The notes below the pieces were generated by a model. The model was not told where the DNA came from. It worked only from the letters and a program-made list of their open reading frames with translations, and did no database searches. A program made the translations under genes and the position numbers. A stretch of 64,000 nucleotides of DNA from Paraburkholderia aromaticivorans (lineage in GTDB: Bacteria > Pseudomonadota > Gammaproteobacteria > Burkholderiales > Burkholderiaceae), in NCBI RefSeq assembly GCF_002278075.1, contig NZ_CP022990.1, positions 2,046,001 through 2,110,000 on the forward strand, in the 5' to 3' direction. This document shows positions 54,254 to 63,674 of this stretch, piece after piece; position 1 is the stretch's first letter, and each line of letters begins with the position of its first letter.

Positions 54254-54925
54254 TCAGAAGGCCGGCGGCGCGTCCAGCATGGCCTGGCCGACGGCTTGCC
54301 GTTCATCGCCCGAGCGTGCCAGCAGGGTGTCGGCCGCGCCGCGACGGTCGGCGGCCGCCTTATTCTGGCCGAGCTTCCATTTGCCGACCAGCCGCGTCAC
54401 CTCGATCTCGATACCCACGATCGCGCCGAGCATCTGCTCGATGAAGTCGGCGGGCGCATCGCTCATCTTCCACGGCACGGGTTCGCCGGCTTCCATCTTG
54501 CGGGTCAGGCGCGCCACCAGTCCGCGCACGAACGATTCGTCGTCGCGCACGGCGATCCGGCCGTGCGCATGCACCACCATATAGTTATAAGTCGGCACCT
54601 GCCGATGCGCTTCGTGCTTGCTCGGATACCAGTTCGGCGAGATGTAGGCGGCCGCGCCCTGGAAGATCACGAGCGTTTCGGGGTTCGCCGCGGCTTCCTG
54701 CCACACCGGATTGGCGCGAGCGACGTGAGCGCGCAGGATGCCGTGAGTCTCGGCCGCCGACGCATCGGACTTGCCGCCCGCGGCGGGCACTTCGAATTCA
54801 AACGGCAAGTGATTCGCATCGAGCCCGTGCGGCCCGTGGGTAATCAACGCGCCCAAAGGCTGCTCGGCGATCAGGCGGTGGAGAACCTCTGGACGGTTCT
54901 CTTCGAAATGGGCGGGCATGTACAT
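54254..54925 (-). CDS. PaiB-like FMN-binding negative regulator family protein
   Basis: The ATG at 54925 with GGAG upstream gives 223 residues (MYMPAHFEENRPEVLHRLI). The open frame extends much further upstream but is not family-like. Features are LGALITHGPHGLDANHLPF, ILRAHVARANPVW, YISPNWYPSKHEAHRQVPTYNYMVVHAHG and EIEVTRLVGKWKLGQNK. In Bacillus, PaiB affects protease and sporulation genes; structural relatives bind FMN in a split barrel. Its role here is unknown. It is convergent with nothing obvious and lies upstream of copA in the same direction, with the CueR promoter between. Confidence 0.87.
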   Translation of the reverse strand: MYMPAHFEENRPEVLHRLIAEQPLGALITHGPHGLDANHLPFEFEVPAAGGKSDASAAETHGILRAHVARANPVWQEAAANPETLVIFQGAAAYISPNWYPSKHEAHRQVPTYNYMVVHAHGRIAVRDDESFVRGLVARLTRKMEAGEPVPWKMSDAPADFIEQMLGAIVGIEIEVTRLVGKWKLGQNKAAADRRGAADTLLARSGDERQAVGQAMLDAPPAF

Positions 54926-55230
54926 GAAACGCTCCGGAGGCGAGGCGGCGAAGGGGCGAAGGGCGGCAATGCTAAGTGGCCCGACGCGCGGGCGCCGGAG
55001 CGGATGTAATAAAAAAACGTCACCGTACCGCAAAAAGAACTGCGTGGGCGCGCGAACCGGCGCTATTGCTGCCTTTGCGCTTGCCTGGTGAGCAAGGATA
55101 CGATACAACCCGATGTTGTCGGCATCGCGAACCGCGGACTGGGTGCGTTTGGGCTTTGGGAGGCCGCGCAAGCAGGGTTCGCTGCGCGCCGGCGTCTCCC
55201 CTAGGACCACACGTTCCGCCACCTGAACGA
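54926..55230. other. Intergenic region between divergent PaiB-like and DUF1254 genes
   Basis: About 305 bp. Nothing definite is visible beyond a short A run (55011-55017) and an ordinary GC-rich background. Promoters for both genes must be here but no clear -35/-10 pair could be assigned. Confidence 0.4.
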
Positions 55231-56649
55231 ATGATAAAAAATCGCCGAGAGCTGTACTCGAGTCTCTGGACCTGCGCATCGTTCGCAGGCCTCGCATTTC
55301 TGGCGGGTTGCGCGTCGACTCCCACCGGGACGCAAAAATCCACCGGCTGGATCAAGGATGAAGTCGCCGACTCATACGTATTCGGCTATCCGCTGGTGCT
55401 GATGGGTATCGCGCGCGACGCGGCGGTCGGCACCGATCCGGGCCGGGCGCCGCTCAATACGCTGCGCCACGCACAGGCATTGCCGCCGATCGGCGCGGCC
55501 AATCCTATGCAGCCGAGTCTCGATACGTTGGATTCGACCGGCTGGCTGGACCTCGGCAGTGAACCGGTGATCGTGACGCTGCCCGACTCGCACGGCCGCT
55601 ACGTGGATGCCCGCGTGCTCGACATGTGGACCAACGTGGTCTGGTCGACCGGCTCGCAGTTCGGCACGCGCGCGGCAGGCATCAAGGCGCAGGCGATCGC
55701 CTTCGTCGGCCCGGGCTGGCAAGGCGAGTTGCCCAAGGGCGTGAAGCGTGTCGACGTGCCGACCCGCAACGCATGGATAAGTGTGCGCGTTCAGTCGAAC
55801 GGCACGCGTGATCTGACGGCAGTCCGCAAGCTGCAGCGCGGCATGCGCGTTGCGCCGCTGAGCGTCTACGCGGGCGACTCCCGCTCTGCCTCGGTCGCGC
55901 CGGCGCGCAGCAATGCCGCCGATGCCGCCGCGGCCGCTTCAGGCACGCCGGCCGCGCAAGTCGCCGCGCTCGACGCGAACGGTTTCTTCAGCCGGCTCGC
56001 GCAGGCGTTGCCCGACAATCCGCCGACGCCGGCCGATCCGCACGCGCTCAAATTCCTCTCCGACCTCGGCGTGACGCCCGGCGAGCCGGTCAAGCTGCCG
56101 AAAGCGCCGGAAGCCATCACGGCGGGTCTTGCCGACGGTCATGAGCGCGTCGGCATGCCGCCGTCCAATCTGCTGACCGGCAACGGCTGGAGCTGGTTCG
56201 GCGACGGCGTGGGCAGCTATGGTCCCGACTACGCGCTGCGCGCCTATGCCGCCTACGCGCAGCCGGGCATCGGCACGAAAGACGACGAAGTTCGCGCGGT
56301 CGTCACCCAGGACAGCGACGGTCATGCGCTCAACGGCGCAAACCGTTACGTGATCCATTTCGCGCCGAATCAGTTGCCGCCGGTGCGCGGCTTCTGGTCG
56401 ATCACCGCCTATACCAGGGACGGCGCGTTGGGCGACAGCGCGCCGGCACGGCTCGCGGTCGGCGACCGCAACGGCGCGCGCCGCAATCGCGACGGCTCGC
56501 TCGACGTGACCGTGTCGTCCGCTCGCGGCAAGAGCGGCAACTGGCTGCCGGCGCCGCGCGCCGATCTGCAACTCGTGCTGCGTCTGTACGCACCCAAGCC
56601 GCAAGCCACCGACGGCAGCTGGCAACCGCCGGCCGTCGTGCGTCAGTGA
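55231..56649 (+). CDS. DUF1254/DUF1214 domain lipoprotein
   Basis: The ATG at 55231 gives 472 residues; the frame is open further upstream but a lipobox (FLAGC, Cys at residue 27) just after MIKNRRELYSSLWT supports this start. The DUF1254 part has SYVFGYPLVLMGIARD, DTLDSTGWLDLGSEPVIVTLPDSHGRYVDARVLDMWTNVV, and the DUF1214 part has RYVIHFAPNQLPPVRGFWSITAYTRDG near the C-terminus. Between them is an Ala-rich insert near 225-245. Proteins of this pair are exported and common in Burkholderia; their activity is not known to me. Confidence 0.87.
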   Translation: MIKNRRELYSSLWTCASFAGLAFLAGCASTPTGTQKSTGWIKDEVADSYVFGYPLVLMGIARDAAVGTDPGRAPLNTLRHAQALPPIGAANPMQPSLDTLDSTGWLDLGSEPVIVTLPDSHGRYVDARVLDMWTNVVWSTGSQFGTRAAGIKAQAIAFVGPGWQGELPKGVKRVDVPTRNAWISVRVQSNGTRDLTAVRKLQRGMRVAPLSVYAGDSRSASVAPARSNAADAAAAASGTPAAQVAALDANGFFSRLAQALPDNPPTPADPHALKFLSDLGVTPGEPVKLPKAPEAITAGLADGHERVGMPPSNLLTGNGWSWFGDGVGSYGPDYALRAYAAYAQPGIGTKDDEVRAVVTQDSDGHALNGANRYVIHFAPNQLPPVRGFWSITAYTRDGALGDSAPARLAVGDRNGARRNRDGSLDVTVSSARGKSGNWLPAPRADLQLVLRLYAPKPQATDGSWQPPAVVRQ

Positions 56650-56890
56650 TACCGGCGTGTCCGTGACATGACAGCCGTGCTTCAGTAATGACCGGCTAAC
56701 GACGGCCGCGTCACGCATCGAGCCACGCATGTCCGCCACTTCACCGCGGCGGACATGCGGCGCTATCGCGCAGCAGAATGTGTAAGCCTCGCCTTACATT
56801 TATATCCCGCGAAAGATTCACGACTTATACTGCCGCTTGCGGGATTTTCGTTTCGCGGCGGGCTTGCCGCCGCATTACCCAAGACCGAGC

Positions 56891-59800
56891 ATGGCAAGCC
56901 TCAATAAAGCATCAATAGCCTCGTCCATGCAGACCGTGCGCGATGTCGCGCAGTCACGCCGCACCCGGCGTGTCATCACCGGCCTGCTGATTTTCCTTGT
57001 AGTGTTCGGTCTGCTCGGCTTCTTCGCTGCACCGCCGCTGATTCGCCACATCGCCGAGCAACAGCTCAGCAAACAGCTCGACCGCCCTGCCACCATCGGC
57101 CGCATCGCGCTCAATCCGTACACGCTCCGGCTCGAAGCAGACCGGGTGCATATCGGCGAGCGCGGCGGCGCGGGCGACTTCGTGGATATCTCGCGGCTCA
57201 TCGTGCAGCCGTCATGGAGTTCGCTGTTCCGCGCGGCGCCGATCATCGATCAGGTGCAGCTCGATTCGCCGCGCTTTCATATTGTTCGTTACGATGCGCA
57301 ACGCTTCAATTTCACGGACCTGATCGAGAAATTCTCGAAGCAGCCGGCCAAGCCGGATAGCAAGCCGACGCTCTTCTCCGTATCGAACATTCGCCTCGAA
57401 AACGGCCAGGTCACGTTCGACGACAAGCTGCTCGGCGCCACGCACGTGATCGATCAATGGAAGCTCGGCATTCCGTTTATCGCCACGCTGCCTTCGAAAA
57501 CCGATATCTTCGTCGAGCCGTTGCTGCGCGCGCGTATCGACGGCAGTCCGCTTGCCATCGATGGCAGGACCAAGCCGTTTGCCGCGTCGCACGAGTCGGA
57601 AGTGTCGTTGCGTTTCGACGGGCTCGACGTGCCGCGTCTCATGTCCTACGTGCCGGCCAAACTGCCGGTGATCGTGCAGTCCGGCAAACTGTCCACCGAT
57701 CTCAAGCTCAACTTCGTGGTCTCCAACGACGCGCCTTCGTTGCGCGTGGCGGGCACCGTGGATATGAGCGACGTGGGCGTGCAGGATCAAGGCAAGGCAC
57801 CGTTCTTCGCGGCGCGCGCGGTGCATGTGGCCGTCGCCGCGCTCGAACCGTTCAAGAACCTCTATCACTTCGACGATATCCGTATCGACGCGCCGACAGC
57901 CAATCTCGCGCGCGATAAAGACGGCGTGCTGAGCGTCGAGAAGATGTTCGCGCCCGAACCGGCTGCGGCGCCGCCGGAGGCGAGCGCGCCGGTTGCCGCC
58001 TCCGCTGCCCATGCCGCCGCGAAGGCCGCGCCGCCGCTGGACCTGGCGGTCAAACGCTTCGTGCTCAATGACGGCACCGTCAATGTTCGCGACAATGCCG
58101 CTTCGCGGCCCGTCGACGTCGGCATGCAAAACCTGGCCGTGACGCTGACCGATTTTTCGACGCTCGCCACGGCGCCCGCGCACTACACGCTGAACACCGA
58201 TTTCAAAGAGAGCGGCGGGTCGCTCGGTATAGCCGGCGCGTTCGGCTTCGTGGCTAAGACGGCGAGCGCGAAGCTTGACCTGAAGTCGTTGAACCTGCCG
58301 CGCTTGCAACCGTACCTCGACACCGCGACCACCGCGCAACTCCTGGACGGCACGCTGTCCGCCACGGCCAATGTCGGCGCGAGCTGGGCAAAGTCGCCGG
58401 CGGCCGTGATGGTCACCGACACGCAAGTGGGTCTGCATTCGCTGAAGGTCGCGGCGCCCGGCAGCAATGACGCGGTGATCTCGCTCGCGCAAGGCGGCGC
58501 GAAGCTCAAGCAGGTGGATCTGACGGCGCGTACCGCCGAGATCGCCAGCATCGAGACGACCGGCCTCGCGGTGGACGTCCAGCGTCTGAAAGACGGCAGC
58601 ATCAACCTCGCGGCGCTGGCCGGGAAGCATGAAGCGACGCCGCAGCGCACCGCGATCCATGCGGTCAAGAAGGCGCAGGCGGAAGGGCCCGCGTGGCGCT
58701 ACAAGATCGGCGAGCTGACGCTGAAGGACGCCAGCGCCAATTTCACGGACAACACCACGCCGCAGCCGGTGAAGCTGAATATCACGCCGCTGCAACTGAA
58801 GGTGCAGAACATCAGCGACGACCTGAGCCGTCCGTTGCCGGTCGATCTGCAGGCCACGCTGAACAGGAAGGGCACGCTCGGTGTCAAGGGCGACGTGACG
58901 GCGACACCGCTCAAGGTGGCCGTCAAGGTGAACGCCAACCGGCTCGACGCGGCGGCCTTCGAACCGTATTTCGGCAGCAAGCTGAACGCCGTGATCGCGA
59001 GCGCGCTGCTCAATGCGAGCGGCGATCTCGCGTTGAGCCAGACGAAGTTGCTGAAAGCGACCTATCGCGGTGACGTGGCGCTCGTCGAAGTCCGCATGCT
59101 CGACAAGGTGACCTCGGACCCGTTCGCGGGATGGGGCTCGCTCGCGTTGTCCAACCTGAACGCCGGTTACGACGAGCATGGCACGGTGGTCGACGCGGGC
59201 CGCGTCACGTTCACGAAGTTCTATGGGCGCGTGCTGCTCGATGCGCAGGGCAAGCTCAACCTCAAGGACGTCGTCGCGCACGAAACCGGCGCCGCGCAAT
59301 CGCTGACGCGCGACAAGAGCGGTGCCGAACCGGTGCCGCTGACGCCGCAACCGGCATCCACGGCCGCGGCCGCACCCGCACCGGCGGCGTCGGCGCCCGC
59401 CACCGTCACGGCTGCTACGCCGCCGCAAAGCCCGGTCAAGCTGCACTTCGGCCAACTGGTGCTGCAACAGGGCCGGGTGACGTACACGGACAATTTCATC
59501 AAGCCGAATTTCACGGCGAACCTGGTGGGCATTCAGGGCACGGTCGGTGCGTTCGGCACGCAATCCACCACGTCCGCGCCGGTCGACATTGCCGCGAAAC
59601 TGGCCGCCAATGGTCCGCTGTCGATTCGCGGCACCGTCAATCCGCTGATTGCGAAACCGGCGCTCGATTTGACGGCGGTTGCGCACGATATCGAACTGAC
59701 CAATCTTACGCCGTATTCGGCGAAATATGCCGGCTATCCGATCACCAAGGGCAAGCTGAACGTCGATCTGCACTACACGCTCGACAACGATCAGCTGAAC

Positions 59801-60622
59801 GCGAACAATCACATCTTTATCGATCAACTCACGTTCGGCGATCACGTCGAAAACAATACGGCGACCAAACTGCCCGTGCGTCTCGCGATCTCGCTGCTGA
59901 AAAACTCGCGCGGCGAAATCGACGTGAACCTGCCGGTGTCCGGCTCGTTGTCGAATCCGGAATTCAGCATTGGCGGGCTGATCTGGCATGCGGTGCTCAA
60001 TCTGCTGGAAAAAGCGGTGACCGCGCCGTTCTCGCTGATCGCCAATGCATTCGGCGGCAAGGGCGAGGAGTTGGGCTACGTCGAGTTCGAGCCGGGCTCG
60101 GCGAAACTCACGGACGCCGACACCCAGAAACTCGACACGATCGTGAAGGCGCTGAGCGACAAACCGTCGATCCGCATGGACCTGATCGGCCGCGTCGATC
60201 CGGCCGTCGACGAGCCCGCGCTGCGCATTGGCTATGTGGACCGCCTCGTCAAGCAGCAGAAGATCAAGGACGTGGTGGGCAATGGCGAGAGCGTCGATCT
60301 GTCGACGGTCTCCGTCGATCCAAAGGAGTACGACAAGTATCTGACCAAAGCCTACAAGTCGGCGGACTTCAAGAAGCCCCGCAACTTTGTCGGCTTGACC
60401 AAGAGCCTGCCGGACGACGAGATGAAGAGCGCGCTCGCCGCCAACGCGCCTATCGATGACGCGAGCCTGCGCCAGCTCGCACAGCAGCGGGCGCAGAGCG
60501 TGCAGCAGTATCTGGACGGCAAGATCGACAGCAGCCGCGTGTTTATCGTCGCACCGAAACTGAACGCCGACGGCATCAAGGACAAGGGTGCGACGACGCG
60601 AGTGGATTTCGGGCTGAAGTGA
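56891..60622 (+). CDS. Large AsmA-like DUF748 protein
   Basis: About 1,243 residues from the ATG at 56891. A short cytosolic segment is followed by one membrane helix about 28-50 (VITGLLIFLVVFGLLGFFAA), then a long periplasmic chain with AsmA-like strands, starting LIRHIAEQQLSKQLDRPATIGRIALNPYTLRLEADRVHIGE, interrupted by Ala/Pro linkers near 365-385 and 825-850. The C-terminal part ends with FEPGSAKLTDADTQKLDTIVKAL and RVDPAVDE, resembling an OmpA-like motif. AsmA/DUF748 relatives include bridge-like lipid-transfer proteins between inner and outer membranes. That role is a family-level inference. Confidence 0.85.
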   Translation: MASLNKASIASSMQTVRDVAQSRRTRRVITGLLIFLVVFGLLGFFAAPPLIRHIAEQQLSKQLDRPATIGRIALNPYTLRLEADRVHIGERGGAGDFVDISRLIVQPSWSSLFRAAPIIDQVQLDSPRFHIVRYDAQRFNFTDLIEKFSKQPAKPDSKPTLFSVSNIRLENGQVTFDDKLLGATHVIDQWKLGIPFIATLPSKTDIFVEPLLRARIDGSPLAIDGRTKPFAASHESEVSLRFDGLDVPRLMSYVPAKLPVIVQSGKLSTDLKLNFVVSNDAPSLRVAGTVDMSDVGVQDQGKAPFFAARAVHVAVAALEPFKNLYHFDDIRIDAPTANLARDKDGVLSVEKMFAPEPAAAPPEASAPVAASAAHAAAKAAPPLDLAVKRFVLNDGTVNVRDNAASRPVDVGMQNLAVTLTDFSTLATAPAHYTLNTDFKESGGSLGIAGAFGFVAKTASAKLDLKSLNLPRLQPYLDTATTAQLLDGTLSATANVGASWAKSPAAVMVTDTQVGLHSLKVAAPGSNDAVISLAQGGAKLKQVDLTARTAEIASIETTGLAVDVQRLKDGSINLAALAGKHEATPQRTAIHAVKKAQAEGPAWRYKIGELTLKDASANFTDNTTPQPVKLNITPLQLKVQNISDDLSRPLPVDLQATLNRKGTLGVKGDVTATPLKVAVKVNANRLDAAAFEPYFGSKLNAVIASALLNASGDLALSQTKLLKATYRGDVALVEVRMLDKVTSDPFAGWGSLALSNLNAGYDEHGTVVDAGRVTFTKFYGRVLLDAQGKLNLKDVVAHETGAAQSLTRDKSGAEPVPLTPQPASTAAAAPAPAASAPATVTAATPPQSPVKLHFGQLVLQQGRVTYTDNFIKPNFTANLVGIQGTVGAFGTQSTTSAPVDIAAKLAANGPLSIRGTVNPLIAKPALDLTAVAHDIELTNLTPYSAKYAGYPITKGKLNVDLHYTLDNDQLNANNHIFIDQLTFGDHVENNTATKLPVRLAISLLKNSRGEIDVNLPVSGSLSNPEFSIGGLIWHAVLNLLEKAVTAPFSLIANAFGGKGEELGYVEFEPGSAKLTDADTQKLDTIVKALSDKPSIRMDLIGRVDPAVDEPALRIGYVDRLVKQQKIKDVVGNGESVDLSTVSVDPKEYDKYLTKAYKSADFKKPRNFVGLTKSLPDDEMKSALAANAPIDDASLRQLAQQRAQSVQQYLDGKIDSSRVFIVAPKLNADGIKDKGATTRVDFGLK

Positions 60623-60637
60623 GCAACGGTTAGAGTT

Positions 60638-60673
60638 GTTGCTTCGGTTGCTTCGGTTGCTTCGGTTGCTTCG
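60638..60673. repeat. Four tandem copies of a 9-bp repeat
   Basis: GTTGCTTCG is repeated four times without change in the short space after the DUF748 gene. It does not lie in a gene. As a 9-mer it could vary in copy number. Confidence 0.9.
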
Positions 60674-60792
60674 CGCCGGGCAAGCGCGTAAGCCCCGCCC
60701 GTCTCTCCGACTCCGGCGAAACCCGCAAGCTGCGCGGCGGTCCCCAAGTGCACGGCGTTGAACGCACCGCCGACAGCCACTGCGGCGCGCGC

Positions 60793-62337
60793 TCAGGCGG
60801 TGCGCGTCGGCGCCTTCAGTGCGGTTTGCTCGATGACGCGCGCAAGGGTGTCGAACGCGGGACCGATCCTGTCGTTCGGCACACACGCATAACCGAGAAG
60901 CAGCCCGCGCCGCGCGGGCGTGTCGCTGCTGTAGTAGCTCGCGAGCGGGCGCACGATCACGCCGGCGTCGTAAGCGGCGGCCGTCACCGCGCGATCGTTC
61001 GCGTGATCCGGCAGGCCGAGCACCAGATGCAGGCCGGCTTCGTCTCCCATCACCGGCAACTCGGTGCCGAAACGCGCGGTGATGGCGTCGATCAGAATCT
61101 GCCTGCGCTCGCCGTACAGCGCGCGCATACGTCGAACGTGCGAGGTGAGATGGCCGTCCATAATGAAGTCGGTCATCACCGCCTGCTGCATCAACTGACC
61201 TTCGCGGTATAACTCGGCCACGCCCGTGCGGAACGTGTCCACCAGATGCTCTGGCGCGATCATGTAGCCGATCCGCAAGCCGGGAAACAGCATCTTCCCC
61301 AGGCTGCCGACGTAGATCACCTGGCCGGCGTCGTCGAGTCCTTGCAGCGAGGCGAGCGGACGGCTGCCGTAGCGGAATTCGCTGTCGTAGTCGTCCTCGA
61401 TGATCCACACGTTGTGCTGGCGCGCGTATTCGAGCAACGTGCGGCGGCGCGCGAGGCTCATCACCATGCCGAGCGGATACTGATGTGACGGCGTAACGAG
61501 TGCGAGCCGCGGCGGCTGTTGCAGATCCTGTTCGCGCGGATTGAGCCCTTCGTCGTCCACCGGCACCGGCACCAGGGTGATCCCGGACGACTGCAGCACG
61601 CTGCGTGCGCCCCAATAGCACGGTTCCTCGACCCACGCGCGGTCGCCGACATCGGTCAGCAGACGCACCGCCAGATCGATCGATTGGTGAATGCCCGTGG
61701 TGATGATGATCTGATCCGGCGTGCAATTCACCGAGCGCGCCACGCGCAGGTAATCCGACAAGGCCCGCCGCAATGGCCGGTAGCCGCCGCCGGGCGCGTA
61801 GGTGAGCAGATCCGGATTGGCTTCCTTCCACAAACGCGCCTGCAGGCGGCTCCAGATACGCGCCGGAAATTCCGCCACGTCGGGCACGCCTGGCATGAAC
61901 GCGCCCCATTGTTTGGCGGAGACGCCGGCTTTGTCGATCAGACGACGTCCGCGATTGGACAGGTCGTTTAGATCCCGCTTCGGTTGCCTGGGGGTTTCAC
62001 TGATCGCGCCCGCTTCCGTACCGGTGCCCGCCGCAGGCTTCTTGCGCGTATTCATGGCGGCCGTGTCCGGCCTCGTGTCGGCGACGTAAGTACCGCTGCC
62101 GGTGGTGGAGATCACATACCCTTCGGCGGTCAACTGATCGTAGACGTGCAGCACCGTGTTGCGTGCAATGCCGAGGTCTTCGGCGAGCGTGCGCGAACTG
62201 GGCAGCTTGGTGCCCGGCGGCAACTGGCCGGTCAGGATGGCCTGCTGCATGAGCCGCAACGTCTGCCTGTAGACTGGTTCGGCGGCCGTGCGGTCGAGCC
62301 TCGCAGCCAGCCAATCCGACAAGATCACGGTGTCCAA
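60793..62337 (-). CDS. MocR-type regulator (GntR winged helix fused to aminotransferase fold)
   Basis: The 514-residue protein has an N-terminal GntR winged helix (QAILTGQLPPGTKLPSSRTLAEDLGIARNTVLHVYDQLTAEGYV, residues about 33-75), a variable linker, and an aminotransferase class I domain from about 150 with APGGGYRPLRRAL, the PLP-binding SLGKMLFPGLRIGY Lys. Members such as PdxR and GabR control vitamin B6 or GABA use. It is divergent from a polyamine-type ABC transporter, so it probably controls that operon, with PLP plus an amine or amino acid as effector. GabR- and PdxR-like roles cannot be separated from sequence alone. Confidence 0.9.
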   Translation of the reverse strand: MDTVILSDWLAARLDRTAAEPVYRQTLRLMQQAILTGQLPPGTKLPSSRTLAEDLGIARNTVLHVYDQLTAEGYVISTTGSGTYVADTRPDTAAMNTRKKPAAGTGTEAGAISETPRQPKRDLNDLSNRGRRLIDKAGVSAKQWGAFMPGVPDVAEFPARIWSRLQARLWKEANPDLLTYAPGGGYRPLRRALSDYLRVARSVNCTPDQIIITTGIHQSIDLAVRLLTDVGDRAWVEEPCYWGARSVLQSSGITLVPVPVDDEGLNPREQDLQQPPRLALVTPSHQYPLGMVMSLARRRTLLEYARQHNVWIIEDDYDSEFRYGSRPLASLQGLDDAGQVIYVGSLGKMLFPGLRIGYMIAPEHLVDTFRTGVAELYREGQLMQQAVMTDFIMDGHLTSHVRRMRALYGERRQILIDAITARFGTELPVMGDEAGLHLVLGLPDHANDRAVTAAAYDAGVIVRPLASYYSSDTPARRGLLLGYACVPNDRIGPAFDTLARVIEQTALKAPTRTA

Positions 62338-62467
62338 GTGGTTCTATCCGGAATAATGAAATGGTTCCATATTGTAGAACCGTAACGGTCTATAGTGAGC
62401 CACGCAATGGATGCAATCCCGCTGCTTTGCAGCGGGAGCCAGCCGGACCGCAGAGGAGACTTGGACG

Positions 62468-63565
62468 ATGAAAACCGATGACGTGATCGTCAGCTTTCGG
62501 GGTGTGCGCAAGACGTATGACGGTGAAACGCTGGTCGTCAAACAACTTGATCTGGATATCTATCAGGGCGAATTTCTGACGCTGCTCGGACCGTCCGGGT
62601 CAGGGAAAACCACCTGTCTGATGATGCTGGCGGGTTTTGAATTTCCCACCGGCGGCGAGATCTGGCTGGACGGCACGCTGCTCAATACCGTGCCGCCGCA
62701 TAAGCGCAACATCGGCATGGTGTTTCAGAACTACGCGCTGTTTCCGCATCTGACGGTCGAACAGAACGTCGCGTATCCGCTCACCGTGCGCAAGATTTCG
62801 GCGCAGGAGCGCGCCGAGCGCACCCATAACGCGCTGAAGATGGTGCGCATGGAGAGCTTCGCAAAGCGCTATCCCGCGCAACTTTCCGGCGGCCAGCAGC
62901 AGCGTATCGCGCTCGCCCGTGCGCTGGTGTTCGAGCCGAAACTCGTGCTGATGGACGAGCCGCTCGGCGCGTTGGACAAGCAGTTGCGCGAACACATGCA
63001 GTACGAACTTAAATCATTGCACGAGAAGCTCGGCGTGACGTTCGTGTACGTCACGCACGATCAGGGCGAGGCGCTGACCATGTCCGATCGCGTCGCCGTG
63101 TTCGATAAAGGCATCGTTCAGCAACTCGATACCGTGGATCGTCTGTACGAATCGCCGTGCAATGAATTCGTGGCGAACTTCATCGGCGACAGCAACAAGC
63201 TGCGCGGCACGATCGCGAATGTCGAGGGCGAGTACTGCGAATTCCATCTGAGCGACGGCACGCGGCTCACCGGGCGCAATATTGCCGGGGCGCGAGCGGG
63301 CACGCCGGCGGTCGCATGCATCCGGCCCGAGCGCATGAAGCTCGCCAACGGCCTGTCACGGCCCGGCGCCAATGCACTAGCGGGTGAAGCGCGCGGCCTG
63401 ATCTATTTCGGCGACCACGTGCGCATGCGCTGTGGTTTGCGGGAACAGGACGAGTGCTTCGTCAAGGTGCCGCTCGGCACCGGGGCGCTCGACACCTTCG
63501 TGCCCGGCGCGCCAGTGGCACTGGAGTTCGCACCCGAGCATCTGCGGGTATTCGCAGGGGCGTGA
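62468..63565 (+). CDS. Polyamine-type ABC transporter ATP-binding protein (PotA-like)
   Basis: The 365-residue protein has GAGGAGA upstream. It shows Walker A GPSGSGKTT, Q-loop FQNYALFPHLTV, signature LSGGQQQRIALARAL, Walker B LVLMDEPLGALD and the H-loop THD, followed by a TOBE-type C-terminal domain (FIGDSNKLRGTIANVEGE, CIRPERMKL). This is the PotA group importing spermidine, putrescine or related molecules. It is the first gene of an operon whose binding protein follows and is divergent from the MocR gene, with about 130 bp between. Confidence 0.9.
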   Translation: MKTDDVIVSFRGVRKTYDGETLVVKQLDLDIYQGEFLTLLGPSGSGKTTCLMMLAGFEFPTGGEIWLDGTLLNTVPPHKRNIGMVFQNYALFPHLTVEQNVAYPLTVRKISAQERAERTHNALKMVRMESFAKRYPAQLSGGQQQRIALARALVFEPKLVLMDEPLGALDKQLREHMQYELKSLHEKLGVTFVYVTHDQGEALTMSDRVAVFDKGIVQQLDTVDRLYESPCNEFVANFIGDSNKLRGTIANVEGEYCEFHLSDGTRLTGRNIAGARAGTPAVACIRPERMKLANGLSRPGANALAGEARGLIYFGDHVRMRCGLREQDECFVKVPLGTGALDTFVPGAPVALEFAPEHLRVFAGA

Positions 63566-63674
63566 ATGCGCTGGGCACGCAATGTGTTCAATGCAGGCAG
63601 GTCAGATCGAGCAGCACATAACAAAGTCGCACTGTACTGAGCTTGAAGACACCACCAAAGGAGAGCAACACACC

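Noticed and set aside
57212..61909. 1,565-codon open frame on the minus strand across the DUF748 and MocR genes
   Set aside because: It is the mirror of GC-rich coding sequence; its product is Arg-rich and unlike any family, while both real genes are clear.
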